A stretch of 19,401 bases of DNA from an uncultured Eubacteriales bacterium. Lineage in GTDB: Bacteria > Bacillota > Clostridia > Oscillospirales > Butyricicoccaceae. Below the pieces are notes generated by a model. That model saw only the letters and a program-made list of their open reading frames with translations, was not told the DNA's origin and ran no database searches. The stretch lies in NCBI GenBank assembly GCA_949740695.1, contig CATJIY010000026.1, positions 1 through 19,401 on the forward strand, in the 5' to 3' direction. Of this stretch, positions 7,341-14,683 are shown one piece after another. The position numbers and the translations under genes were made by a program. Each line of letters begins with the position of its first letter. The first letter of the stretch is position 1.

Positions 7341-7594
7341 TTTTACAGCGAAAGGCGGGAGAATCTCTACTGATTGGGGAAGATATCCAAATTACTGTTG
7401 TCTCGGTGGATGGAGGCCGGGCTAGACTGGCGATTTCCGCACCCCGGCAAGTGTCTATTTTGCGCAGCGAACTAGCGGTTGCTACTGCTCAGGCGAACCA
7501 AGAGGCCGCCCAAGAAGAAGCGGCTCCGGCTGCTTTGTTGGAATTGCTAGGGGATACCTTGCATCCTGGACAAGAGCGGCAAGGGGAAGAATAG
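7334..7594 (+). CDS. csrA: CsrA, carbon storage/translation regulator
   Basis: Dimeric RNA-binding protein that represses translation by covering GGA-containing ribosome binding sites; in flagellated Firmicutes the main known target is flagellin (hag) mRNA. The core (residues 1-50) is canonical: MLILQRKAGESLLIGEDIQI, VVSVDGGRARLAISAP, with L4 and R44, the residues important for RNA binding in the family. The ATG overlaps the end of fliW by 7 bp; no strong SD precedes it, so coupling to fliW translation is likely. At 86 residues it is longer than the usual 60-75; the extra is an alanine/glutamate-rich helix and tail (about 48-86). In CsrA of this type the C-terminal region is where FliW binds. 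Confidence 0.95.
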   Translation: MLILQRKAGESLLIGEDIQITVVSVDGGRARLAISAPRQVSILRSELAVATAQANQEAAQEEAAPAALLELLGDTLHPGQERQGEE

Positions 7595-7620
7595 CCGCTC
7601 AAAATTATAATTCGCTTTGT

Positions 7621-7636
7621 ACGCGCGATAGCGCGT
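7621..7636 (+). other. Small hairpin before the YjfB-like gene
   Basis: ACGCGC-GATA-GCGCGT is a perfect 6-bp stem with a GATA tetraloop in the 69-bp gap after csrA, just upstream of an AAAGGAGG ribosome binding site. It has no T-run, so it may protect the RNA 5' side or act as a processing site rather than terminate. It may also be chance. Confidence 0.4.
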
Positions 7637-7663
7637 TCAAGGATAGAAAGGAGGATGGATCGT

Positions 7664-7849
7664 ATGATGGAATCCATCGCAAGTATGGCGACCTCCATGA
7701 GCGCCGCTGAGACGGCAATGAATTATTCGGTGGCCGTCACGAAAAAGATGATGGACAGCGAGGAGCTGGCCGCGCAGGAATTGCTGAAAATGCTTCCCGA
7801 AACGCCCGTCTCTCTGCCCAAAGGCCAGTATATCGACGTATACGCCTAA
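7664..7849 (+). CDS. Small YjfB-like putative motility protein
   Basis: A 61-residue protein (MMESIASMATSMSAAETAMN, then YSVAVTKKMMDSEELAAQELLKMLP, ending PKGQYIDVYA). The pattern of a short N-terminal helix with spaced methionine/serine/alanine, a central VxxxKKxMDxxxxxAxxLLxxL helix and a C-terminal GxxIDVxA matches the YjfB family of putative motility proteins in Firmicutes. The biochemical role of that family is unknown. ATG 7664 is 9 bases after AAAGGAGG; the ATG at 7655 overlaps the end of the SD and is unlikely, and ATG 7667 is possible. Its place as last gene of the flagellar operon supports a link to motility. Confidence 0.75.
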   Translation: MMESIASMATSMSAAETAMNYSVAVTKKMMDSEELAAQELLKMLPETPVSLPKGQYIDVYA

Positions 7850-7852
7850 GGC

Positions 7853-7874
7853 TTCGTCCGGTAGGCCGGACGAA
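7853..7874 (+). other. Hairpin directly after the last flagellar gene
   Basis: TTCGTCCGG (7853-7861) pairs perfectly with CCGGACGAA (7866-7874) across a TAGG loop, starting 3 bp after the stop codon. It has no T-run of its own and stands just before the main terminator, so it probably stabilises the 3' end or assists termination. Confidence 0.6.
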
Positions 7875-7883
7875 AAGGCCGTG

Positions 7884-7915
7884 AAAAAGACGCTGCCCTT
7901 TCAGCGTCTTTTTCT
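7884..7915 (+). terminator. Intrinsic terminator of the flgM operon
   Basis: A perfect 12-bp stem, AAAAAGACGCTG (7884-7895) with CAGCGTCTTTTT (7902-7913), and a 6-nt loop. The T-run is part of the stem and the A-run on the other side makes it potentially bidirectional. Confidence 0.9.
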
Positions 7916-7942
7916 CTACCATACAATCATGCAGCGATGCTC

Positions 7943-7972
7943 AAAAAGAGAGCGGCCCGGCAGGCCGCTCTC
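7943..7972 (-). terminator. Intrinsic terminator of the P-loop kinase unit
   Basis: On the minus strand a perfect 10-bp stem, GAGAGCGGCC/GGCCGCTCTC, with a 5-nt loop is followed by TTTTT (complement of 7943-7947). It lies about 20 bp after the stop codon of the kinase-like gene. Confidence 0.88.
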
Positions 7973-7993
7973 AGAAAGGTTTTTATACAATCC

Positions 7994-8638
7994 TTATTTG
8001 AGCTGGAAATGATCTTCCAGAAGAGTCAGAACACTTTCCGGCGTATCAGCGCTGGCTCGTTGATGAACCAAAAATCCACTGGCCCGCATAGCCGCTTGTT
8101 CTAGATCATTGGTTCGTTCCAGCCCTAAAAAAATGTTTTCAAAATAGGTTTCCGCCAAAGGCTGTTTTTTCACAAATTCATAAAAGCTCCGTTTTTCCGG
8201 CCGATTGAAATAGGTTTTTCGAATTTCCCGCCGGTCGACGGTCAAAAATATCATTTGGTGATAGTCCAGCAAATTTGAGGCATAGACGGGGGAATAGATC
8301 ACGTCGGCCACCACTCGTTGGCGTTCTCCCAAGCGAATCAAATCAATCAATACCATTTCGGACTCTTCAGCCAGAGAAGCCATGTTCCATCGGGCCTGTT
8401 CCTCTGTGGGGCGAGTCCATTGCTGGTGAAAATCTTGCATATGATAGCACATCTCAGGCTGATATTCCGGTTGGGCAATGGCCCGGTGGCGCTCATATTG
8501 CTGGTCCATGTCATAGAGATAAAACCCGTGCTTTTCCGCCAGCAGACGGGACATGGTGGTTTTTCCACCGCAGGCGGTGCCGCTGATAAACAACACGTTT
8601 TTCAGGGCATCTTTTAAAATATTATCCGTGAAATTCAT
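7994..8638 (-). CDS. Small P-loop kinase-like protein of unknown role
   Basis: A 214-residue soluble protein. Near the N-terminus NVLFISGTACGGKTTMSRLLAEK is a strand plus Walker A loop (GTACGGKT) and helix, as in small-molecule and nucleotide kinases. A second strand, SEMVLIDLIRL, leads to QRVVADVIYSPV, a likely Walker B-type strand ending in an aspartate; DYHQMIFLTVDRREIRKTYFNRPEKR resembles the region of such kinases that carries lid arginines. The substrate cannot be read from the sequence. The ATG at 8638 is chosen because AAAGGAG lies 8 bases upstream; the longer frame to 8710 runs through leader hairpins and has no ribosome binding site. It stands alone between opposed transcripts, with its own promoter, leader ORF and terminator. 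The leader suggests expression is induced by a condition affecting translation. A resistance or stress role is possible but unproven. Confidence 0.7.
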   Translation of the reverse strand: MNFTDNILKDALKNVLFISGTACGGKTTMSRLLAEKHGFYLYDMDQQYERHRAIAQPEYQPEMCYHMQDFHQQWTRPTEEQARWNMASLAEESEMVLIDLIRLGERQRVVADVIYSPVYASNLLDYHQMIFLTVDRREIRKTYFNRPEKRSFYEFVKKQPLAETYFENIFLGLERTNDLEQAAMRASGFLVHQRASADTPESVLTLLEDHFQLK

Positions 8639-8664
8639 AAAAAATTCTCCTTTTACATAAAAAC

Positions 8665-8685
8665 CGTACCGGCGCTTTTGGTACG
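8665..8685 (-). promoter_or_regulatory. Attenuator-like hairpin before the kinase gene
   Basis: On the minus strand CGTACC and GGTACG form a 6-bp stem with a 9-nt loop followed by GTTTTTAT, resembling a weak intrinsic terminator just upstream of the kinase SD. It could cap transcription or occlude initiation, depending on pairing with upstream RNA. Confidence 0.45.
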
Positions 8686-8693
8686 CCAACAAA

Positions 8694-8708
8694 GCCCGCA
8701 GGGCGGGC
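8694..8708 (-). promoter_or_regulatory. GC-rich hairpin between leader ORF and kinase
   Basis: GCCCGC and GCGGGC form a 6-bp, all-GC stem with a 3-nt loop on either strand. In the minus-strand RNA it lies 16 nt after the leader ORF stop, near the downstream reach of a ribosome paused at the end of that ORF. A T-run lies before it and TTTG after it. Confidence 0.45.
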
Positions 8709-8724
8709 AAAAATGGACACGAAA

Positions 8725-8766
8725 TTATTTCAGCCGGTTGTTGTTATGCAAAAGGTAAAGAGACAT
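8725..8766 (-). CDS. 13-residue leader peptide ORF upstream of the kinase gene
   Basis: On the minus strand an ATG at 8766 is preceded by AGGAGG with 5-base spacing and reads MSLYLLHNNNRLK then TAA. It lies about 37 nt after the predicted transcription start of the kinase gene and is followed by two hairpins and then the kinase SD. The ribosome binding site is among the best in the window, which argues against chance. The peptide ends in Arg-Leu-Lys, a +X+ pattern of the type known to stall macrolide-bound ribosomes in some erm leaders. Whether this one stalls is not known. No database family is expected for so short a peptide. Confidence 0.55.
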   Translation of the reverse strand: MSLYLLHNNNRLK

Positions 8767-8809
8767 GAAAACCTCCTGAGAAAATATCTTGGGGCGATAC
8801 TCCACTATT

Positions 8810-8838
8810 ATTCTACCGCAGGCGGCGAAAAAAGTCAA
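8810..8838 (-). promoter_or_regulatory. Sigma-A promoter for the leader ORF and kinase gene
   Basis: On the minus strand -35 TTGACT (8833-8838) and -10 TAGAAT (8810-8815) each match the consensus at 5 of 6 positions with an ideal 17-bp spacer. Transcription would start near 8803. It points away from the sigma-A promoter at 8876-8904. Confidence 0.75.
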
Positions 8839-8875
8839 GACGCCTTTGGAAAAAACACAACCGCCGCTTCCAGGC

Positions 8876-8904
8876 TTGACAGGGTTTTCTTCAATTAGTA
8901 TAAT
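8876..8904 (+). promoter_or_regulatory. Perfect-consensus sigma-A promoter of the phosphorelay operon
   Basis: TTGACA (8876-8881), a 17-bp spacer and TATAAT (8899-8904) match the consensus at all 12 positions. Transcription would start near 8911, leaving a leader of about 147 nt before the response regulator gene. A direct repeat overlaps the -10 and start region, which would suit a repressor site. Confidence 0.88.
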
Positions 8905-8918
8905 ACCAATTAGTATGA
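8891..8918 (+). repeat. Direct repeat over the -10 and start site
   Basis: TCAATTAGTATAA (8891-8903) and CCAATTAGTATGA (8906-8918) match at 11 of 13 positions and start 15 bp apart. Nothing else in the spacer or the leader up to 9057 stands out. It could be an operator; the regulator is unknown. Confidence 0.5.
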
Positions 8919-9057
8919 GATTTGGCAGTTGGATCAGGCAAAGGCCGCCGGATGATTTGCAGAGAGCGGATTAGAAGCCTATACAGGAATCAGTCGGCGA
9001 ATCGAGCAAAGCAATAGCCATCCCCCAAAAGGAATGGACACAAAGGAGGATGCCCGA

Positions 9058-11544
9058 ATGAACCCAGAAAAGCAAAAAATCCTGATTGTAGACGACTCAG
9101 AGATGAACCGCGCGATTTTGGCGGATATGCTGGAAGATCAATATGACCTTGTGGAAGCGGAAAACGGCGCTGAAGCGATAGCGATTCTTCAGCAGCAGGT
9201 AGAAGAGATTGCCTTAATGTTGCTGGACATTGTAATGCCCGAGATGAACGGGTTTGAAGTGTTGGCTTGCATGCAGAAGCATCATTGGAACGAGAATCTG
9301 GCGGTCATCATGATTTCTTCTGACGCTTCTCCAGCCAATATGAAGCAGGCTTATGATCTGGGGGCTTTCGATTATATTGGCCGGCCCTTTGATCCGTCGG
9401 TGGTACTGCACCGGGTATCCAATACCATGTTGCTTTATGCCAAGCAGCGGCGGTTGGAGCATATTGTGGCGGCTCAGCTTTATGAACAGGCCAAGGATAG
9501 CCAGCTGATGATCTCCATTCTGTCTCATGTGGTGGAGTTTCGCAATGGGGAAAGCGGCTCTCATGTGCTGCACATTCACGCCATCACTGAATTGCTGTTG
9601 AGCCAGCTGATGGAAAAAACCGACCGCTATCCTTTGAGCAAGACGGAAGTTGCACGGATTTGTACCGCCTCCTCTTTGCATGACATTGGGAAGCTTTCCA
9701 TTCCGGATGAGATTTTGAATAAGCCCGGGCGGCTTACCGCCGAGGAATTCAAGGTGATGAAGAGTCACTCCATGGCGGGGGCTGATTTACTGCGGCAGCT
9801 GTCCGCTGTGCAGCAGGAGGACCCGCTAGTAAAAACCGCCTATGAGATTTGCCGATGGCATCACGAGCGGTATGATGGCGGCGGCTATCCTGACGGACTG
9901 AAAGGGGAAGAGATTCCGATTTCGGCCCAAGTGGTGTCTTTGGCGGATGTCTATGATGCGTTAACCAGCGAACGTTGTTATAAAAAAGCCTTTCCACACG
10001 AAAAGGCTATGGAAATGATCCTGGGGGGACAGTGCGGCGCATTTAATCCCTTGCTGCTGGAATGTCTTCAGGAGTTGAGTCCCACGTTGGAGCGGGAGCT
10101 GAAAGCGGCAACCCTTTCTACATACAAGCCGCCTAAGTTTCAGGATATGGAGGAACAGCTGCATGATCTGGAGCTATTTTCTTCTGAACGAACCGCCGCG
10201 ATGCTGACCTGCGAGCAGCAAAAGTATCAATTTTTGGCAGAGGCTAATAGCAATCTGGTGTTTACGTATACCACTTCCCCCTCAATTATCACTTGGAACG
10301 CCGCTGGAGTGGAAACGCTGGCTACGGAAGAGCTGGTGGTAGATCCAGAAAAGGACGAGGCCTTTTTGCAACGGTTTGGCAAAGAGAATTTCAGTCGGCT
10401 GCTTCAAAAGGTGGAGCAGGCGTCCCCTGGACAGCCCTTTATTCGGATGGATGTGGATTTGCCTTACCGTACCGGTCAGCGAAAATATCACTGCTTTGCA
10501 AAAACGATTTGGTCGGCTGACGAACCAAAAGAGATTCTCAGTCTGGTGGGCGAGCTGGTGCCGCTGGACGAGGAGCGGCTGAATCAATCCAAAACCGCTT
10601 TGATTCAACACGCGGTGCGGGCTTGCGCGCCTGACCGGGATCTGGATCATTTTGCCGTCACCGGCGTGGAGGCATGGGGCCTGACCCAATATCTTTCTTT
10701 GATGTTTGATCGGATGCGGTTGGTAAAAGGGGATCCTTTGGAGTGTGTCCGCTATGATTCTCAAGGGCAATGTTCTCCCGATCCGGAAGGGACCGCCGGA
10801 TTATGGCTTCAAGAGCCGTTGGAGGAGGACTGTTTGTCCGCGAAAGTACTTTCCAATCGGTGCAAATATACAAAGTTTTCGGTTATGGATGAGAGATCCT
10901 ATCATATTTTAGCTTTTTATGTGGAGGTGGACGACTGGCCTTGTTGTTTGGAGCTGATGACCGACGTATCGGAACGTTCTCTTTTTGGGGCCGACGGCAA
11001 GCAAAATTTGGTGCAGACGCTGACCCAATACAATCAGAAATTGTATACCGATGTGCTTACTGGCGCATATAACCGGCGGTACTATGAGGAACAGATGCGA
11101 GACGTGGAAGATCATCAGGCGTTGGCTGTGCTGGATTTGGACCGGTTCAAGTCCATCAACGACAATTTTGGCCACCAGGTAGGGGATATCGCTCTTCAGG
11201 AATATGCCAAAACTGTTCGGTCCAGTATCCGAAAAACCGATTGCTTTATCCGTTATGGCGGGGATGAGTATGTGGTAATTTTCCGGGATATTCCCTTGGA
11301 ATCTTTTGTAAACAAGCTGGAGGAGTTGCGAGGGAGAATTTATGATTTGAAGCTGCCCGGTTATCCGGAGATTCAGCTTTCGGCTAGTATTGGCGGGGTT
11401 TATGGTTTTGGAAAGACGGTGGATATGTTCCGCTGTGCCGATACCCTGGCTTATGAGGCCAAGGAAGAGCGAAACAAAGTGATTGTGCGATCTATCTCGG
11501 AGGTGCTCCGAGCGGAAGAAGCATGGAAGGAGCGGTTATTATGA
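9058..11544 (+). CDS. Response regulator with HD-GYP phosphodiesterase and GGDEF cyclase domains
   Basis: An 828-residue cytoplasmic protein. The receiver (about 5-122) has the phospho-acceptor D57 in LLDIVMPEMNG. The HD-GYP domain (about 150-335), which hydrolyses cyclic di-GMP, keeps E165, H169, HD208-209, H237, H268-H269, GYP 276-278 and D297. A coiled stretch (about 345-380) leads to a PAS-like region (about 385-510) and a less clear domain (about 515-655). The C-terminal GGDEF domain (about 663-815), which makes cyclic di-GMP, has an intact active site GGDEY at 734-738 and an inhibitory-site RKTD at 725-728, five residues upstream as expected. So both opposing activities look competent. 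The ATG at 9058 has AAAGGAGG 8 bases upstream; an ATG at 9034 lacks one. The gene ends in a 4-bp ATGA overlap with the Hpt gene, which suggests its receiver is fed by that phosphorelay. Confidence 0.93.
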   Translation: MNPEKQKILIVDDSEMNRAILADMLEDQYDLVEAENGAEAIAILQQQVEEIALMLLDIVMPEMNGFEVLACMQKHHWNENLAVIMISSDASPANMKQAYDLGAFDYIGRPFDPSVVLHRVSNTMLLYAKQRRLEHIVAAQLYEQAKDSQLMISILSHVVEFRNGESGSHVLHIHAITELLLSQLMEKTDRYPLSKTEVARICTASSLHDIGKLSIPDEILNKPGRLTAEEFKVMKSHSMAGADLLRQLSAVQQEDPLVKTAYEICRWHHERYDGGGYPDGLKGEEIPISAQVVSLADVYDALTSERCYKKAFPHEKAMEMILGGQCGAFNPLLLECLQELSPTLERELKAATLSTYKPPKFQDMEEQLHDLELFSSERTAAMLTCEQQKYQFLAEANSNLVFTYTTSPSIITWNAAGVETLATEELVVDPEKDEAFLQRFGKENFSRLLQKVEQASPGQPFIRMDVDLPYRTGQRKYHCFAKTIWSADEPKEILSLVGELVPLDEERLNQSKTALIQHAVRACAPDRDLDHFAVTGVEAWGLTQYLSLMFDRMRLVKGDPLECVRYDSQGQCSPDPEGTAGLWLQEPLEEDCLSAKVLSNRCKYTKFSVMDERSYHILAFYVEVDDWPCCLELMTDVSERSLFGADGKQNLVQTLTQYNQKLYTDVLTGAYNRRYYEEQMRDVEDHQALAVLDLDRFKSINDNFGHQVGDIALQEYAKTVRSSIRKTDCFIRYGGDEYVVIFRDIPLESFVNKLEELRGRIYDLKLPGYPEIQLSASIGGVYGFGKTVDMFRCADTLAYEAKEERNKVIVRSISEVLRAEEAWKERLL

Positions 11545-11912
11545 CCATTCAGGAATGTTATGAGGCGCTGGGAGGCGACTATGAGGAAGTTATAGGCCGC
11601 CTGATGCGGGAAAAAATGGTACAGAAATTCCTGTTGAAGTTTTTAAACGATAAGAGTTACGATTTATTGGTAGAATCCATTGAGGCGGATAACGCAGAAG
11701 AAGCTTTCCGCGCTGCCCATACGATCAAAGGGGTGTGCCAAAACCTGTCCTTTACCAAACTATATCAGAGCAGCGAATTGATTACCGAAATGCTGCGGGC
11801 AGGAGATACGGCGGGAGCCTATGCCTTTTTGGACAATGTGACTGAGGATTATGAGCAAACGGTGAAGGCCATCCGAGCGTTGCAGGCCAGTCTTCCGGAG
11901 GAGGCCCAATGA
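11541..11912 (+). CDS. Free-standing Hpt histidine phosphotransfer protein
   Basis: A 123-residue, all-helical protein with the Hpt signature AFRAAHTIKGVCQNLSF; H60 is the residue expected to carry the phosphoryl group. Hpt proteins pass phosphate between receiver domains of hybrid kinases and response regulators. The ATG at 11541 overlaps the stop of the preceding gene (ATGA) and has AAGGAG 8 bases upstream. Its own stop overlaps the kinase ATG in the same way, so the three proteins are probably made in linked amounts. Being a separate protein, it could move between the membrane kinase and the soluble response regulator. Confidence 0.93.
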   Translation: MTIQECYEALGGDYEEVIGRLMREKMVQKFLLKFLNDKSYDLLVESIEADNAEEAFRAAHTIKGVCQNLSFTKLYQSSELITEMLRAGDTAGAYAFLDNVTEDYEQTVKAIRALQASLPEEAQ

Positions 11913-14479
11913 GCAGCGCTTCCAATTCCCGGCATGCCAATCAAAGTAAAAGAAATATACGGTTTTTAATTGTCAGCTTTGGCGGTCTGGCGTTGTTCAG
12001 CGTGATGGTATTCAGCATTTTGGGAATATATATGAATCGTCGCAGTCAGGACACGATCTCCGAGGTAGGCGAGCTATATATGGAGGGCGTCCGAGAGCAA
12101 ATCTCTTTGCATTTTGAGACCGCTATTAATTTGCAGCTGGAACAGTTGAAAGAATTGGTAGAAATGTATGACGCCGAAGATCTTTCCCCTGAATCCTTGC
12201 GGGCGGAGTTGGCTTATCGAGCGGAAGTGCGTAATTTTTCTCATTTAGCCTTTTACGATCAGGCCGGCGCAATGGAGTTCATTTATGGCGGGACGCTAGA
12301 GGTGATTGATTCCAAGCCATTTCTAGAATCTATGAAAGCCGGAGATGAAAAAGCGGCTGTTGGCCGGGACCCCCAAGGGAACGAAGTATTGTTGTTGGGG
12401 GTTCAAGGCAGCTATTTTATGGATTCTGGGGAGAAAAGCATTGCTTTGGTAGCGGCAATGCCGCTGGAATATATTAAAGAGAGCCTCTCTCTGGAAAGAG
12501 AAGGAGGTTTGCTGTACGCTTATATCATTCGGAAGGACGGCAGCTTTATCATTCAGCCTTCTGACGTTTCGGAGCACAGTTATTTTGATCTGGTGCGGCG
12601 GCAGTACGAGGTAGATGAAGCACTGGAGCGATATCTTTCCTTGCTAGCGTCTTCCATGGAGCGGGGGCGGGATTATGCGACGGTCATCAATCTGGCAGAT
12701 GGCCGCCGGCAGATTTATTGCATGCCTTTAAACAAAACCGAGTGGCACTTGGTGACCATTTTGCCTTATGGCGCCCTAGACAGTGCGGTAGATAACCTTA
12801 GCAGCCAGCGCACGATAATGACTTTGCTGGCTTGCGGGTCGGTTTTGCTGTTGATTATTTTGATTTTTATGCGGTATTATACCCGTACTCGCCAGCAGAT
12901 GCAAGAGTTGGAGGAAGCGCGGTTTACCGCTGTTCAGGCAACCAAGGCAAAGAGCGAGTTCCTTTCTAATATGAGTCATGATATCCGCACGCCTATGAAT
13001 GCGATCGTGGGGATGACAGCAATCGCTACCGCACATATGGACGACCGGGAGCAGGTGAAAAACTGTCTGAAAAAGATTGCGCTTTCCAGCAAACATTTGC
13101 TGGGGCTGATTAACGATGTTTTGGATATGTCCAAAATTGAGAGTGGCAAAATGACTTTAACAGTGGACAAGATGTCTTTGCGGGAAATGCTAGATGGACT
13201 GGTATCCATTGTACAGCCGCAGATGCGTTCCAAACGGCACAGTTTTAATGTGCAGATTGATCGTATTACGGCGGAAGATGTATATTGTGACAGTGTGCGG
13301 CTTAATCAGGTGCTCTTAAATTTACTGTCTAACGCCATTAAATACACCCCTGATGGGGGTGAAATCTCCTTGTATTTGTATGAGGAAGTTTCTGCAAAGG
13401 GAGACAATTTTGTTCGTATTCATGTTTTAGTGAAAGATAATGGTATTGGCATGTCTTCGGAGTTTGTTAAAAAACTCTTTGAATCTTACAGCAGGGAGGA
13501 TTCGACTCGAATTCACAAGATTGAGGGCGCTGGACTGGGAATGGCTATCACCAAATATATTGTGGACGCCATGGAGGGTCAAATCCTGGTAGAAAGCCAA
13601 TTGGACGTGGGCACCGAATTTCATTTGATTTTAGATATGGAAAAAGCGGAAGCCATGGATTTGGAGATGGTGTTGCCGCCTTGGCGCATGCTGGTGGTGG
13701 ATGACGATGAGCTTTTGTGTCAGACCGCAGTGGAAGCCTTGAAAGACATTGGAATTCAAGCGGATTTCACCCTTAGTGGGGAGCGGGCCATTCAGTTGGC
13801 GTTGGAGTGCCACCGCAAACGGGAGGATTATCAGATCGTCCTTTTGGATTGGAAGTTGCCCGGGATGGATGGGCTTCAAGTTGCCCGGGAGCTACGCCGT
13901 CAGCTGGGTCAGGATATTCCCATTTTGCTAATTTCGGCCTACGATTGGAGCGAGTTTGAGGCAGAAGCCCGGGAGGCCGGCGTTACCGGTTTTATTGCCA
14001 AACCGCTGTTTAAGTCAACTCTGTTTTACGGCTTACGAAAATATATGGTTGTAGAGGAAGGAGACCAGATACCGGATGGTCCTTCTATGGATTTTTCCAA
14101 TCGGCGCATTTTGCTGGCAGAGGATAATGATCTTAACTGGGAAATCGCCAATGAACTGCTTTCTGAGTTGGGACTGGAGTTGGAATGGGCAGAAAACGGA
14201 CAGATCTGTCTGGATAAGTTCCGGCAAGCATCGGCAGGTTATTATGACGCGATCTTAATGGATATTCGTATGCCGGTGATGAACGGCTATGAAGCAACCA
14301 AAGCGATTCGTGCGCTCCCAAGAGAGGATGCGGCGGCGATCCCCATTATTGCCATGACGGCCGACGCTTTTTCAGAAGATGTGCAGCGTTGTTTGCAATG
14401 CGGCATGAACGCTCACGTAGCAAAACCCATACATTTGGAGGAGCTGAGTCGCTTGTTGGAGCGGTTTTTGAAAAAATAA
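11909..14479 (+). CDS. Membrane hybrid sensor histidine kinase with two receiver domains
   Basis: An 856-residue sensor. Membrane segments at about 18-42 and 303-325 enclose an extracytoplasmic domain of about 260 residues, with a Cache/PAS-like pattern around LVAAMPLEYIKESL and YAYIIRKDGSFIIQ; its ligand is unknown. A linker helix leads to HisKA (SHDIRTP, H357) and the ATPase domain (N-box LLNLLSNAIKYTPDGG near 465-480, G1 DNGIGM at 510-515, G2 GAGLGMA at 540-546). Two receivers follow: the first (about 592-710) with VVDDDE, D647 and a KP pair; the second (about 727-850) with AEDND, D785 in LMDIRMPVMNG and AKP near the end. All catalytic residues needed for phosphorylation and transfer are present. 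SD GGAGGA precedes the ATG, which overlaps the Hpt stop. It is last in the operon, followed by an intrinsic terminator. Confidence 0.94.
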   Translation: MSSASNSRHANQSKRNIRFLIVSFGGLALFSVMVFSILGIYMNRRSQDTISEVGELYMEGVREQISLHFETAINLQLEQLKELVEMYDAEDLSPESLRAELAYRAEVRNFSHLAFYDQAGAMEFIYGGTLEVIDSKPFLESMKAGDEKAAVGRDPQGNEVLLLGVQGSYFMDSGEKSIALVAAMPLEYIKESLSLEREGGLLYAYIIRKDGSFIIQPSDVSEHSYFDLVRRQYEVDEALERYLSLLASSMERGRDYATVINLADGRRQIYCMPLNKTEWHLVTILPYGALDSAVDNLSSQRTIMTLLACGSVLLLIILIFMRYYTRTRQQMQELEEARFTAVQATKAKSEFLSNMSHDIRTPMNAIVGMTAIATAHMDDREQVKNCLKKIALSSKHLLGLINDVLDMSKIESGKMTLTVDKMSLREMLDGLVSIVQPQMRSKRHSFNVQIDRITAEDVYCDSVRLNQVLLNLLSNAIKYTPDGGEISLYLYEEVSAKGDNFVRIHVLVKDNGIGMSSEFVKKLFESYSREDSTRIHKIEGAGLGMAITKYIVDAMEGQILVESQLDVGTEFHLILDMEKAEAMDLEMVLPPWRMLVVDDDELLCQTAVEALKDIGIQADFTLSGERAIQLALECHRKREDYQIVLLDWKLPGMDGLQVARELRRQLGQDIPILLISAYDWSEFEAEAREAGVTGFIAKPLFKSTLFYGLRKYMVVEEGDQIPDGPSMDFSNRRILLAEDNDLNWEIANELLSELGLELEWAENGQICLDKFRQASAGYYDAILMDIRMPVMNGYEATKAIRALPREDAAAIPIIAMTADAFSEDVQRCLQCGMNAHVAKPIHLEELSRLLERFLKK

Positions 14480-14583
14480 GATTCCTAGCCTACCTTTTAA
14501 GACTGCGGATATCGGCATTTACAACCGCCTTGCAGTCAGTGTGCGCACAATCGGGTTTGCCAACCCCAAACCTGGTTTTGCTG
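14480..14583 (+). other. Structured 3' region after the kinase gene
   Basis: GACTGC (14501-14506) pairs with GCAGTC (14532-14537) around a 25-nt interior, and GGTTT/AAACC-type pairings follow before the terminator. No convincing ORF is present. It may be a 3' UTR or a small RNA ending at the terminator; no known RNA family is recognised. Confidence 0.3.
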
Positions 14584-14616
14584 AAAGCCCTGGTCCTTTT
14601 GGACTGGGGCTTTTTT
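14584..14616 (+). terminator. Intrinsic terminator of the phosphorelay operon
   Basis: AAAGCCCTGGTCC (14584-14596) pairs over 13 positions with GGACTGGGGCTTT (14601-14613), including two G-T wobbles, with a TTTT loop and a tail of T residues. Confidence 0.9.
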
Positions 14617-14683
14617 ACGGGTGAGCAGATTGAGGAAATTGTATAAGGCCGGTTTTTTTTGGCTAGGATAATTTTCAGATAAG

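Noticed and set aside
7606..7611. TATAAT before the YjfB-like gene as a promoter
   Set aside because: No -35 element lies at 15-19 bp; a sigma-28 reading of CGCGATAG nearby matches only 5 of 8 and lacks a -35.
8665..8710. A longer kinase-like protein starting at 8710
   Set aside because: The extra 24 residues would be encoded by two leader hairpins and lack an SD, while ATG 8638 has a well-placed one.
14389..14646. An 85-codon ORF overlapping the kinase 3' end and the terminator
   Set aside because: Most of it lies within the kinase gene in another frame and it then runs across the intrinsic terminator; no SD is present.
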